From the NCBI RefSeq assembly GCF_018623055.1, contig NZ_CP076019.1, positions 2,604,001 through 2,668,000 of the forward strand: a stretch of DNA of 64,000 bases, in the 5' to 3' direction. The notes beneath the pieces were generated by a model, which saw only the letters and a program-made list of their open reading frames with translations, had not been told where the DNA came from and searched no databases. How positions within the stretch are numbered: position 1 is the stretch's first letter; every line of letters starts with the position of its first letter. Shown piece after piece: positions 25,572-34,234 of this stretch. Both the position numbers and the translations under genes were made by a program. Source of the stretch: Halorubrum sp. 2020YC2 (GTDB lineage Archaea; Halobacteriota; Halobacteria; Halobacteriales; Haloferacaceae).

Positions 25572-26555
25572 ATGAGCCAGGACGCGCGGGCGGCCGGCGA
25601 CGGGTCGCTCGCACCCGAGACGGCGGCGAAGGCGGCGAGCGCCCGCGACGCGCTCGCGGAGCGCGACGGAGTCCTCGTCGCGTTCTCGGGCGGCGTCGAC
25701 TCCGCGGTGGTGGCCGCGCTGGCGCGGGACGCGCTCGGCGGCGACGCCGTCGCGTGTACCGCCCGCAGCGAGACGCTCCCGGCCGCCGAACTCGACGACG
25801 CGAAACGGGTGGCCGAAGAGATCGGGATCCGCCACGAGACGGTGACGTTCTCCGAGCTGGACGACCCGAACTTCGTCGCCAACGACGGCGACCGGTGTTA
25901 CCACTGCCGGACGATGCGGCTCGGCCGGATGTACGAGACCGCCAAAGAGCTGGGGATCGACACCGTCTGCGACGGGACGAACGCGGACGACCCCGGCGAG
26001 GGGCATCGCCCCGGGCTGCGCGCGGTCGAGGAGTTAGCCGTGTTCTCGCCGCTGCTCGACGCCGGGATTTCGAAGGACGAGGTCCGGGCGATCGCGGAGT
26101 CGTACGACCTCTCCGTGGCCGACAAACCCTCGATGGCGTGTCTCTCCTCGCGGATCCCGACCGGACTGGAGGTGACGGAGGAGCGGCTGAGTCGCGTCGA
26201 GAAGGCCGAGCGGGTGCTCCGCGAGTGGGGCTTCGAGGGGTTCCGCGTCCGCGACCACGACGGCCTCGCGCGCGTCGAGATAGCGCCCGACGAACTGGAG
26301 CGCGCGCTCGACCCCGCCTTCGCGGACGCCGTCCACGAGCACCTCACCGACCTCGGCTTCGAGTACGTCACCCTCGACATGGCGGGCTACCGCACGGGGA
26401 GCGTGAGTCCGGGCGGCGAGGCGGGAGACGGCGGCGACGGAAGTTCGGACGGCGAGAGCGTGGACGATGAGAGCGCTGCCGGCGACGAGAGTTCGGACGG
26501 CGGCGAGCGTTCCGACGACGACGGCGTCGACCTCGGCCGCCGGTACCCGCGCTGA
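25572..26555 (+). CDS. larE: LarE-type ATP-dependent sacrificial sulfur transferase
   Basis: LarE enzymes adenylate and thiolate the nickel-pincer cofactor precursor of lactate racemase; related enzymes act on other substrates. The PP-loop SGGVDS is at residues 39-44. Cys109 and Cys112 form CYHC, and Cys190 lies in SMACLSSRIPTG at the position of the sulfur-donating cysteine. The last 50 residues are a disordered acidic, glycine-rich tail. Start ATG 25572 gives 327 residues. larB, larC and larA are not in the window, so the target is uncertain. Confidence 0.88.
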   Translation: MSQDARAAGDGSLAPETAAKAASARDALAERDGVLVAFSGGVDSAVVAALARDALGGDAVACTARSETLPAAELDDAKRVAEEIGIRHETVTFSELDDPNFVANDGDRCYHCRTMRLGRMYETAKELGIDTVCDGTNADDPGEGHRPGLRAVEELAVFSPLLDAGISKDEVRAIAESYDLSVADKPSMACLSSRIPTGLEVTEERLSRVEKAERVLREWGFEGFRVRDHDGLARVEIAPDELERALDPAFADAVHEHLTDLGFEYVTLDMAGYRTGSVSPGGEAGDGGDGSSDGESVDDESAAGDESSDGGERSDDDGVDLGRRYPR

Positions 26556-26666
26556 GAGGGGACCGCGACGAGACGGGAGCTGAGCGAGACCGCGGACGCT
26601 CCCGGCGTTATCACCGCAGAGAACCCGGCGCGAACGCTTATAACCCGTGTTACTGAAGCGACACCT

Positions 26667-26870
26667 ATGCGAGAGGCACAGACCCTCGCGGTGATCGCCG
26701 GCGGCGTCGGCGGGACCGTCGGGGCGTTCGTCGGCGTCTCGGTCGGCGGATCCGCGCTCTCCGTGACGGCGACGACCCTCGGGGTCGCGACCCTCGTCGG
26801 GGTCGGGGTCATCGCGAGCGCGGTCATCGCCGGCGACGTGGAGTTCCTGGCCGACGCGGACGGCGAGTGA
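26667..26870 (+). CDS. Small hydrophobic membrane protein
   Basis: The 67-residue protein is almost entirely hydrophobic and glycine-rich, with two likely helices (about residues 6-28 and 33-56), and ends in the acidic EFLADADGE. A TATA-like CTTATAAC lies at 26637-26644, about 27 bases before the ATG, as for a leaderless transcript. I do not recognise the family. It stands between larE and serB on the same strand. Confidence 0.65.
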   Translation: MREAQTLAVIAGGVGGTVGAFVGVSVGGSALSVTATTLGVATLVGVGVIASAVIAGDVEFLADADGE

Positions 26871-26916
26871 CCCGTCGACCGCGCGCTTCAAGGTCCCGCC
26901 GCGACGAACGGCAGCC

Positions 26917-27567
26917 ATGAGTCTCATCGCGTTCGACTTCGACGGGACGCTCTCCGATTCCGAGATGACGGTGCTGCTGGCCGAGCGGGCGGGCGTGACC
27001 GACGAGGTGGCCGATATCACCGAGCGGGCGATGAACGACGAGATCAGCTACGCCGAGAGCCTCTACCGGCGCGCGGAACTGCTGGCGGGGCTCTCGGCGG
27101 CGGACGTCGAGGACGCGTTCGACGCGGTCCGGATCCGGCCCGGCGCCGCGCGGCTCATCGAGCGCCTCCGCGGCGAGGGGCACCGCGTCGCGGTGCTCAC
27201 CGGCGGGTTCGAGCGCGGCGTGGAGGCGGCGCTCGCCCGCGAGGGCGTCTCGGTGGACACCATCGTCGCGAACCGACTGCCGACCGATGCGGACGGCGCG
27301 CTCACCGGCGAGGCCGAGGGACCGCTCATCGAGGGGACGAAAGACGACGCGCTCGCGGAGCTGGCGGCCGAGACCGGCGTGCCGATGGCCGAGACGGTGG
27401 CGGTCGGGGACGGCGCGAACGACCTGCCGATGCTGGAGGTCGCGGGGCTGGCGGTCGGCTTCGTACCGAAGGACGCGGTGCGGCCCGTCTGCGACAGCGT
27501 CGTCGCCTCCATGTACCGGCTCGGGAAGGTGCTGGAGTCGCACGGCGTGCTCGCGGACGGGGAGTGA
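26917..27567 (+). CDS. serB: Phosphoserine phosphatase (HAD family)
   Basis: SerB hydrolyses phosphoserine to serine, the last step of the phosphorylated serine pathway. The HAD motifs are all present: motif I DFDGTLSD at residues 7-14 (Asp7 nucleophile and Asp9), motif II LTGGF, the motif III lysine in EGTKDDALAEL, and motif IV VGDGANDLPML. The 216-residue length suits the small archaeal SerB type. It precedes crtY by about 155 bases with a separate promoter. Confidence 0.93.
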   Translation: MSLIAFDFDGTLSDSEMTVLLAERAGVTDEVADITERAMNDEISYAESLYRRAELLAGLSAADVEDAFDAVRIRPGAARLIERLRGEGHRVAVLTGGFERGVEAALAREGVSVDTIVANRLPTDADGALTGEAEGPLIEGTKDDALAELAAETGVPMAETVAVGDGANDLPMLEVAGLAVGFVPKDAVRPVCDSVVASMYRLGKVLESHGVLADGE

Positions 27568-27644
27568 GACCGAAAGGGGGCGACAGCCGACCGCGGAACG
27601 CCTGCCGACCGCGAGCGCTCGCGGGCCGCGGAGCCGAGACCGAT

Positions 27645-27676
27645 ACCTGACCATGTTTGGCTCAAGGGTTAATCAA
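27645..27676 (+). promoter_or_regulatory. Bat-UAS-like site and TATA box upstream of crtY
   Basis: ACCTGACCATGTTTGG (27645-27660) resembles the upstream activating sequence recognised by the Bat regulator of bacterio-opsin and carotenoid genes in Halobacterium (roughly ACC, then ACTAGTT, then GG), with one extra base. The TATA-like GGTTAATCAA (27668-27677) follows at the expected distance, and ATG 27698 is about 26 bases further. The resemblance is by eye and from memory of the consensus. Confidence 0.4.
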
Positions 27677-27697
27677 CGACGGACCGAAAGTGAGGGC

Positions 27698-27739
27698 ATG
27701 AGCGTTCTCGCCGGGGTGATCCGATGCTGCCGACGCTGA
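27698..27739 (+). CDS. Candidate 13-residue leader peptide overlapping crtY
   Basis: The frame encodes MSVLAGVIRCCRR and stops at 27737-27739, inside crtY in another frame. Its ATG lies about 26 bases after the TATA-like box, so a leaderless message would start with it. The sequence GGGGTGATC within it (27713-27721) is a strong Shine-Dalgarno match for the crtY ATG at 27724. Translation of the peptide could therefore open or block the crtY start. It may be accidental. Confidence 0.3.
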   Translation: MSVLAGVIRCCRR

Positions 27740-28554
27740 CGTATCTCCAGTTCCATCTCGTCTTCAGTCTCCCCGTGTTGGGACTGCTGTGGTACCTCGC
27801 GCCGCGGTACGACGCCGTCCGGCAGCGGCGCGCGACGGCCGGGATCGCGATCCTCGTCGCCATCGCGTACCTCTACACGACGCCGTGGATCAGCTACATG
27901 ATCCGGCAGGGGGCGTGGTGGTACGCCGACGGCGCGGTGCTCGTCCGGGCGCTGTCGATCCCGCTCGGCGAGTACCTCTTCTTCACCATCCAGACCGTCG
28001 TCACCGCGTTCGCGCTCCACCGGATCGGGTTCGACCCGACGTTCCGCGACGGCGACTTCGACCGGAGGCCGCGGGTCGCCGGGGTCGTCGCGGGCGTCGC
28101 GATGGTCGGCGGCGGGCTCTGGCTCGTGACCCTCGGTCCCTCGTTCCTCTACCTCGGCGGGCTGATCGCGTGGGTCGGCCCGGTCGTCGCGCTCCAGTGG
28201 GCGGTCGGCGGGGGGTACCTCGTCCGGACGCCGCGGACCTGGCTCGCGGCGACGCTGCTCCCCGCCGCGTACTTCTGGGTCGCGGACCGGATCGCGATCG
28301 GGATGGGGACGTGGCAGCTCTCGACCGAGTACACGACGGGAGTCGCCGTGTTCGGCCTGCCGATAGAGGAGATGCTGTTCTTCGCAGCCGCCGGAGTGAT
28401 GACCGTCAACGGACTCGTCCTCTTCGAGTGGGTGCTCGACTGGAACGACCGCCGGGGCGCGGTCGCGGAGGCGGCCGCGCCGGAGGAGGCCGAGCGCGAC
28501 GTCCCCGGCCCGGAGCCGCCGGCCGACCCGGACCCCGACGTGGTCGATGACTGA
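27724..28554 (+). CDS. crtY: Lycopene beta-cyclase, fused heterodimer type
   Basis: This membrane enzyme closes both rings of lycopene to give beta-carotene. The 276-residue protein contains two tandem lycopene-cyclase domains (CrtYc and CrtYd types fused), each with three or so helices. The repeated motif appears as PLGEYLFFTIQTV near residue 80 and PIEEMLFFAAAGVMTVNG near residue 213. An acidic tail follows the last helix. The ATG has GGGGTGATC six bases ahead. The end overlaps brp by eight bases, so the genes act together in retinal supply. Confidence 0.93.
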   Translation: MLPTLTYLQFHLVFSLPVLGLLWYLAPRYDAVRQRRATAGIAILVAIAYLYTTPWISYMIRQGAWWYADGAVLVRALSIPLGEYLFFTIQTVVTAFALHRIGFDPTFRDGDFDRRPRVAGVVAGVAMVGGGLWLVTLGPSFLYLGGLIAWVGPVVALQWAVGGGYLVRTPRTWLAATLLPAAYFWVADRIAIGMGTWQLSTEYTTGVAVFGLPIEEMLFFAAAGVMTVNGLVLFEWVLDWNDRRGAVAEAAAPEEAERDVPGPEPPADPDPDVVDD

Positions 28555-29671
28555 GGCGTCGGCGGGGGCGACGGAGGCCCGCGAGCGCGGTTCCGCGGCG
28601 GCGGCCGCCGACGGGCGGGCGGAGGCGGGCGACGCCGCGAGCGAGCGCGTCGACCGCTGGTTCGCGCGCCGCCCGGCGCTGGCGTTGGCCGCGCTGCTCC
28701 CGATCGGCGCCGTCACCCCCCTGTTTCCGGTCGAAGTCGGCGTCGCGACGTTCGCGCTCGGCACCCTGGTCGTCGGGATGGCGCACGGCGCGGTCGACCA
28801 CCTCGTTCCCCTCCGGGGCGCGCCCGACGTGTCGCTCGGGCGGTCGATCGCGGTCGTCTCGGTCGTCTACGCGGTCCTCGGCGGGGCGGTGGTCGCCGCG
28901 TTCTTCGCCGCGCCCGTCGCCGCGTTCGCCGGGTTCATCGCGCTCACGTGGCTCCACTGGGGGCAAGGCGACGTGGCGACGCTCGCGGTCGCCGGCGTCG
29001 ACCACCTGCCGTCGGCGGCGGAGCGGTGGCTGGCGCTCGTCGTTCGCGGCGGGTTACCGATGGGTGTCCCGCTCATCGCCCACCCCGAGGAGTACCGGCT
29101 GGTGGCCGAGTGGATCGTCGGGCTGTTCCTCGTCGACCCGGGCGCGGCCGCGACCGCGGTCGACCCCCTGTTCGCGCCCGCCGTCCGGGTCGGCGTCGGC
29201 GTCGGGATGGCGGCCGCGACGCTGGCGTCGGTCGCGCTGGGCTACCGGCGGGTACGGAACGGGAGAGACCCGGGCGGCTGGCGCCGCGACGCCGGCGAGG
29301 TCGCGGTGTTGTGGGCGTGGTTCCTGCTCGCGGCGCCGGTGTTCGCGATCGGGGTGTACTTCGCGCTGTGGCACGCGCTCCGCCACGTCGGCCGGCTCGT
29401 CCTCGTCGACCCGGAGGCCGCGGGCGCGGCGTCCGCGGGCGACGCCGTCGGCGCGCTCGCGCGCTTCGGCCGCGACGCCGCGCCGCTCACGCTCGGCGGG
29501 TTCCTCGTGGTGGCCGCGGTCGGCGCGAGCGTGCCCGCGGGCGTGGCGGCGCCCGGCGACCTGCTGGCCGTGTCGCTCGTCGCCATCGCCGCGATGACGC
29601 TCCCGCACGTTGCCGTCGTGGCGTGGCTCGACCGCCGACAGGGTATCTGGCGGCCGGGCGCCGGGCCCTGA
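28547..29671 (+). CDS. brp: Beta-carotene 15,15'-dioxygenase, Brp/Blh family
   Basis: Brp/Blh cleaves beta-carotene centrally into two retinals for rhodopsins. The 374-residue protein has about eight membrane helices. Its iron-binding histidine segments are intact: GMAHGAVDHL, TWLHWGQGD, LWHALRHVGRL and LPHVAVVAWLD. The first 35 residues are an alanine/glutamate-rich cytoplasmic extension. It overlaps the upstream crtY, giving an operon from lycopene to retinal. No rhodopsin gene is inside the window. Confidence 0.93.
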   Translation: MTEASAGATEARERGSAAAAADGRAEAGDAASERVDRWFARRPALALAALLPIGAVTPLFPVEVGVATFALGTLVVGMAHGAVDHLVPLRGAPDVSLGRSIAVVSVVYAVLGGAVVAAFFAAPVAAFAGFIALTWLHWGQGDVATLAVAGVDHLPSAAERWLALVVRGGLPMGVPLIAHPEEYRLVAEWIVGLFLVDPGAAATAVDPLFAPAVRVGVGVGMAAATLASVALGYRRVRNGRDPGGWRRDAGEVAVLWAWFLLAAPVFAIGVYFALWHALRHVGRLVLVDPEAAGAASAGDAVGALARFGRDAAPLTLGGFLVVAAVGASVPAGVAAPGDLLAVSLVAIAAMTLPHVAVVAWLDRRQGIWRPGAGP

Positions 29672-29765
29672 CCGGACCGCGGGCGCCGGGAGCTGACCGG
29701 ACCGGGGGAGCGGTCCGGTTCCGACACCGCACCGCTCTTACTCCGCGGCGGCGTCGCTCCGGTAG

Positions 29766-30371
29766 ATGGACGATATCGCGATCCGCGACCCGCGGCCGGG
29801 GGACGCCGAGCCGCTGGAGGCGCTCATCACCTCGCACTTCTCCGAGGGGAGCTCCTACGGCGTCGACCTCGGACTGGACGACCCGACGTACCGCGTGTTG
29901 GTCGCGGTGGAAGCCGAGAGCGACGGCGACGACGGCGACCGCGACGACGAAATTCTCGGCGTGATGGCGCTCCGCGAGTTCGAGGCCCCGGCCGCCGTTG
30001 CCGACGAGATGTACTTCTTCGACGACCCCGACCTGCTCCCGCCGGCGACGCTGTACGGCCACCTCGAGATGGGGTACGTCAGGGGGGACGCGACCGGCCG
30101 GGGGATCGGGAGCCGGCTGCTCGAACGCCTCCACGCGGTCGGCGCGGACCGCGGCGTCGACCTGTTCGTCGCGGACTCGTGGTACCACGGCGGCGACGAC
30201 TCGCCGGAGAAGCTGTTCGACGGCCGCGGCTACGAGACGGTCCACCGCGATCCGATCGAGCGCTCGGTCGACGAGTGTCCGAAGTGCGAAGGGGAGTGCG
30301 TCTGTGAGGGGGCGCTCGCGGTGCGGCGGGTCGGGCGCGACGAGCGCGACGCGGAGGCGATCCAGCCGTGA
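29766..30371 (+). CDS. GNAT acetyltransferase with C-terminal four-cysteine cluster
   Basis: The 201-residue protein has a GNAT fold: acetyl-CoA loop GRGIGSRLL at residues 111-119 (after YVRGDAT) and a typical C-terminal FDGRGYE. Beyond the fold it carries CPKCEGECVCEG at residues 171-182, a C-x2-C-x3-C-x-C cluster that could bind zinc or iron. An acidic insertion lies at about 52-62. The substrate is unknown. Its TGA overlaps the GTG of the next small gene, which suggests the two are functionally linked. Confidence 0.85.
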   Translation: MDDIAIRDPRPGDAEPLEALITSHFSEGSSYGVDLGLDDPTYRVLVAVEAESDGDDGDRDDEILGVMALREFEAPAAVADEMYFFDDPDLLPPATLYGHLEMGYVRGDATGRGIGSRLLERLHAVGADRGVDLFVADSWYHGGDDSPEKLFDGRGYETVHRDPIERSVDECPKCEGECVCEGALAVRRVGRDERDAEAIQP

Positions 30372-30655
30372 ATCACGACCGCGTCCACGCCCGAGAGCCG
30401 TCGCATCACGTCGACCGCTGGTCCGTCGGCATCGTCGAGTCGATCAGCGAGCGCGACGGCCATTGCGTCGTGACGGTTCGGCCGGTCGCGTCGGCGGAGG
30501 GAGGCCCGGAAGCCGCAGAAGAGGCCGACGAGTCCGAGTCCGTCGAACTCCGGATCACCTTCGCCGTCAGGGACCTGTTCGTCGGTCGGCTCGCGATCGA
30601 CGACGGCGAGTCGCCGGTCGGCGAGCGCGTGTGGTACCGGAAGCGGGGCGGGTGA
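30368..30655 (+). CDS. Conserved-looking small protein of unknown function
   Basis: The 95-residue product is soluble and acidic in its middle, with a beta-strand-like pattern: WSVGIVESISERDGHCVVTV, then ELRITFAVRDLFVGRL, then VWYRKRGG. It may be a small OB- or TRAM-like barrel, but that is a guess from strand pattern. The GTG start overlaps the stop of the GNAT gene by four bases, which is the main support for it being real. I do not recognise the family. Confidence 0.7.
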   Translation: MNHDRVHAREPSHHVDRWSVGIVESISERDGHCVVTVRPVASAEGGPEAAEEADESESVELRITFAVRDLFVGRLAIDDGESPVGERVWYRKRGG

Positions 30656-30697
30656 GGCGGCCGGAACGCGGCAGGTGATCCGGGGCGGCCCGGGGGC

Positions 30698-32485
30698 TCA
30701 CTCCAGCTGGTGGTAGTCCAGCTCGTGGCCCTCGTCGAGCGCCGCCTGAACGGCCTCGCTCGGGTCGTCGACCGGCTCGGTCCGGAGCGTCATGCCGCCC
30801 ACGTCGGCCGCGTCGAAGTAGACGTTCCGCCGCCAGTCGGGGTCCGTGTCGGGGTGGTCGGTGCGGTAGTGGGCGCCGCGCGACTCCTCGCGTTCGAGCG
30901 CGCCGCGGAGCACCGCCTCGGCGGCGACGAGGGTGAAGCCGACGTCGACCGCGAGTTCGAACGACTCGCTCGTGACCGGGCCGACGCGCATGTCGGCGGC
31001 GCGGTCGCGGACGGCGGCGAGCCGGTCGAGGCCCTCCCGGAGCGACGACTCGTCGCGGAGGATGCCCGCGTGGTCCCACATCAGTTCGCGGAGGTCGGCG
31101 AGCACGTGGTCCACGTCGTGGGCGCCGTCGTTGTCCGCCATCGCGCGCAGGTCGTCGAGGTGCGGCTCGACGAGGTCCTCGCGGAGCGAGTCGGGCACCT
31201 CGCCCGGGCCGTCGACGCGGTCGGCGATCCGCTCGCCGGCGACGACGCCGTACGCGACGGTCTCTGCCAGCGAGTTGCCGCCGAGTCGGTTCGCGCCGTG
31301 GACGCCGGCCATCGTCTCACCGATCGCGAAGAGCCCGTCCACGTCGGTCTCCCCGCCGTCGTCGACGGCGACGCCGCCCATCCCGTAGTGGGAGGTCGGC
31401 GCCACCTCGACGGGCTCTTCGGCCATGTCCACGCCGAGGTCGTCGAACCGCTCGTACATCCGGGGGAGCCGCTCCTCGATGAAGTCGGCGTCGCGGTGGG
31501 AGATGTCGAGGTAGACGCCGCCGTTCTCCGTGCCGCGCCCCTCGGCGACCTCCTGTGCGATCGCTCGGGCGACCACGTCGCGGGCGTCGAGCTCCATCTG
31601 GTCGGGGGAGTAGCGCTCCATGAAGCGCTCGCCCTCGCTGTTGAACAGCCGGCCGCCCTCGCCGCGGACCGCCTCGGTCACGAGGCGACCGCTCCACGGC
31701 GCCCACTCGGGGTCGCTCTCGTCGACGGCCATCCCAGTCGGGTGGAACTGCATGAACTCCATGTCCATCAGCGACGCGCCGGCGTCGTACGCCAGCGCCG
31801 CCCCGTCGCCGTTGTTCTCGTCGTCGCGGGAGGTGTGCCGGTTGTAGATGGCCGCGTGGCCGCCGGCCGCGAGGACGACGGTGCCGGCGTTGAACAGGAC
31901 GAACTCGCCGTCGTCCATGTCGAAGCCGACGGCGCCGTACGTCGCGTCGCCGTCGGAGACCAGCTTCGTGATCATCACGTTCTCGCGGTAGGGGACCGAC
32001 AGCTCCTGTGCGCGGTCCACGAGGGCGTTCAAAAGCGACTCGCCCGTGTGGTCGCCCGCGAAGGCGGTCCGGCGGAACGACTGCGCGCCGAAGAAGCGCT
32101 GGTCTATCTCGCCGTCGTCGGTCCGGGAGTACTCCATTCCCCACTCGTCGAGTTCGCGGAGACGCTCCGGCATCTGCTCGGTCACGGTCTCGACCTTCGC
32201 CGGGTCGTTGATCAGGTGCCCCTCGTTGAGGGTGTCCGCCGCGTGGATCGCCGGCGAGTCCGCCGGGTCGTGCGTGCCGAGGGCCCCGTTGATGCCGCCG
32301 CGGGCCCAGGTGGTGTGGGCGTCCCCGTGACCCCGCTTGCCGAGCACGAGCACGTCGTCGACCCCGCGCTCCGCCAGTTCGATCGCGGTGCGCGCTCCCG
32401 CGGCGCCGGCGCCGACGACGAGGACCGAGACGTCCTCGCGGCGATACGCTGCGGGCTGACCGTCGTCCGTCCGCTGTTCGACCAT
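30698..32485 (-). CDS. Stand-alone SdhA/FrdA-type flavoprotein
   Basis: The 595-residue protein belongs to the succinate dehydrogenase/fumarate reductase flavoprotein family. The FAD loop VVGAGAAG is at residues 23-30. His57 in AHTTWARGG matches the histidine that carries covalent FAD in SdhA and FrdA and that is missing in L-aspartate oxidase. MQFHPTGM and ANRLGGNSLAE hold substrate-site residues. No iron-sulfur or membrane subunit lies beside it, and another complex II set is expected elsewhere. It could be a soluble fumarate reductase or related dehydrogenase. ATG 32485 is the best start. Confidence 0.85.
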   Translation of the reverse strand: MVEQRTDDGQPAAYRREDVSVLVVGAGAAGARTAIELAERGVDDVLVLGKRGHGDAHTTWARGGINGALGTHDPADSPAIHAADTLNEGHLINDPAKVETVTEQMPERLRELDEWGMEYSRTDDGEIDQRFFGAQSFRRTAFAGDHTGESLLNALVDRAQELSVPYRENVMITKLVSDGDATYGAVGFDMDDGEFVLFNAGTVVLAAGGHAAIYNRHTSRDDENNGDGAALAYDAGASLMDMEFMQFHPTGMAVDESDPEWAPWSGRLVTEAVRGEGGRLFNSEGERFMERYSPDQMELDARDVVARAIAQEVAEGRGTENGGVYLDISHRDADFIEERLPRMYERFDDLGVDMAEEPVEVAPTSHYGMGGVAVDDGGETDVDGLFAIGETMAGVHGANRLGGNSLAETVAYGVVAGERIADRVDGPGEVPDSLREDLVEPHLDDLRAMADNDGAHDVDHVLADLRELMWDHAGILRDESSLREGLDRLAAVRDRAADMRVGPVTSESFELAVDVGFTLVAAEAVLRGALEREESRGAHYRTDHPDTDPDWRRNVYFDAADVGGMTLRTEPVDDPSEAVQAALDEGHELDYHQLE

Positions 32486-32580
32486 ACGGATCCAGAAGGG
32501 CCGCGCACGGGTAAGCCTCACGCGCGCGTGTGCGCAAGAGGCGAAAACGCGGGGGTCCGGCGTGGTCGCGGCGCGGGCGC

Positions 32581-33468
32581 TCAGTCCCACCCCGGCGTGC
32601 CCGGCGCGCCCGCGTCGTCCTCCACCTCGCGGGCGAGCCGGTCGCGGGCGTCGCCGTCGAGCGCGACTCGAGCGCCGTCCGCGCCGGCGCGGTCGGTCCA
32701 CTCGCGGATCGCCGCCCCGACCCACGAGTCGGCCTCGCGGGCGCGGTCCCGGGCCTCGGCCATGCGCTCGCGGGCGACCGACAGGGACCCCGGACGAGAG
32801 CCGACCGCGGCGCCGGCGAAGCGCGCGCGGTCGTCGGGGGTGGCCTCGCCGTCGCGGAGGCGGGCGACGACGCCGTCGAGGTCGTCGGGGTCCGGGTAGG
32901 CGAACACCGTCGCGCCGAGCGCCTGCGGACCGAACGCCGGCGCCGGGAGGTCGGCCGGCGGCCCGCCGTCGAGGAGGCGGTCGCCGCCGCCGGCGGCCTC
33001 GACGCGCTCGCACTCGGTCTCGGCGCCGAGTTCGAGGTTGTGGCCGGGGTAGCTCGAACAGGTGTCGGGGTAGCGGTCGGTGTCGTGGATCCGGCACTGC
33101 AGCGTCGTCGGGTCGAGGAAGACGCAGGCGTCGAGCCAGCGCGGGTCGTCGGTCCCGATCGGCGCGACCGGCTTGGGGGGTTTCCGGAGGCCGACGACGA
33201 AGACGGGGCAACCGTCGGCCGCGGCGAGGTCGACCCCGTCGATCCGAACGCTGTCGTCGCGCTCGGCCGGCTCGAAGAGTCGGGGAACCACGGCGTCGCC
33301 CAGCCCGTCGTCGACGAACCGGGCGACCTCGTCGCGGGTGAGCGGCGCGAGGTCGTAGACGTCGTCGAGCGGGGGGCGCGGCCCGGTGCGGTCGGAGCCG
33401 GCGGCGGCGGGGTCGAGCGGCCGCCAGTCGACACAGCAGCCGGCACAGCCCTCGCAGTCGAGTTCCAT
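32581..33468 (-). CDS. YkgJ-type cysteine-cluster protein
   Basis: The 295-residue protein opens with MELDCEGCAGCC, the CxxCxxCC start of the YkgJ/Fli B-like zinc- or iron-cluster family. Further cysteines appear in DACVFLDPTTLQCRIHD and RYPDTCSSYPGHN, completing the usual set. The C-terminal third is acidic and helical without clear motifs. Function in this family is unsettled; metal binding is the safe inference. It is read in the same direction as the flavoprotein, 95 bases upstream of it. Confidence 0.85.
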   Translation of the reverse strand: MELDCEGCAGCCVDWRPLDPAAAGSDRTGPRPPLDDVYDLAPLTRDEVARFVDDGLGDAVVPRLFEPAERDDSVRIDGVDLAAADGCPVFVVGLRKPPKPVAPIGTDDPRWLDACVFLDPTTLQCRIHDTDRYPDTCSSYPGHNLELGAETECERVEAAGGGDRLLDGGPPADLPAPAFGPQALGATVFAYPDPDDLDGVVARLRDGEATPDDRARFAGAAVGSRPGSLSVARERMAEARDRAREADSWVGAAIREWTDRAGADGARVALDGDARDRLAREVEDDAGAPGTPGWD

Positions 33469-33541
33469 ACGACCGTGTTAACGGTTTGCGAGGGGATAAG
33501 CGATCGGCGGTGGAGGGAGGAGAGGCGGAGGCTTCTCCGAC

Positions 33542-34138
33542 TTACAGTTCGCCCTTCGTGCTGGGCGTGTCGCTGCGGCGCCCGTCGAGCCGGGTGGCGT
33601 CGTCGAGCGCGCGCGCCAGGGCCTTGAACAGCGCCTCGACCTCGTGGTGGGCGTTGTCGCCCCTTTCGACCGCCGCGTGGAGCGTCAGGCCGGCGTTGTG
33701 GGCCAGAGACAGCGCGAAGTGGTCGGCCATGACGGCGGTGAACTCCCCGACCGACTCCTGCGAGAACTCGCCGGAGAACTCGTAGTAGGGGCGCCCCGCC
33801 ACGTCGACGACGACGCTCGCGACCGCCTCGTCGAGGGGGATCCGCCGGTCGGCGTACCGCCGGATGCCGCGCTTCTCCCCGAGCGCCTCGTCGAGCGCCT
33901 CCCCGAGGCAGATCGCCACGTCCTCGACGGTGTGGTGATCGTCGATAGCGAGGTCGCCGTCACAGCGGACCGTCAGGTCGAAGAGCCCGTGCTTGGCGAA
34001 GGATTCGAGCATGTGGTCGTAGAAGCCGATCCCCGTGTCGACCTCCGCCTCGCCGTCGCCGTCGACCGCGAGGGTGAGTTCGATCGTCGTCTCGCTCGTC
34101 TCGCGGGTGACGGCCGCGGTCCGGTCGTGCTCGCTCAT
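33542..34138 (-). CDS. hisB: Imidazoleglycerol-phosphate dehydratase
   Basis: HisB dehydrates imidazoleglycerol phosphate to imidazoleacetol phosphate in histidine synthesis. The two internally repeated metal-binding motifs are present: [15 protein letters not shown] with [14 protein letters not shown], and [14 protein letters not shown] with [18 protein letters not shown]. The 198-residue length is that of a monofunctional archaeal HisB. ATG 34138 is chosen because the longer frame upstream is repeat element sequence. hisA lies 545 bases away on the same strand, with element copy 3 between them. Confidence 0.96.
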   Translation of the reverse strand: MSEHDRTAAVTRETSETTIELTLAVDGDGEAEVDTGIGFYDHMLESFAKHGLFDLTVRCDGDLAIDDHHTVEDVAICLGEALDEALGEKRGIRRYADRRIPLDEAVASVVVDVAGRPYYEFSGEFSQESVGEFTAVMADHFALSLAHNAGLTLHAAVERGDNAHHEVEALFKALARALDDATRLDGRRSDTPSTKGEL

Positions 34139-34234
34139 ACCGGTCCGTCGCGGGGGATTCGTAAGTCGGTTGCGGGTGGGGCGGGGTTTCGGGTCCGGCA
34201 GGAGTGAGCGTCGCATCGAAACAGCGTGTTTACT

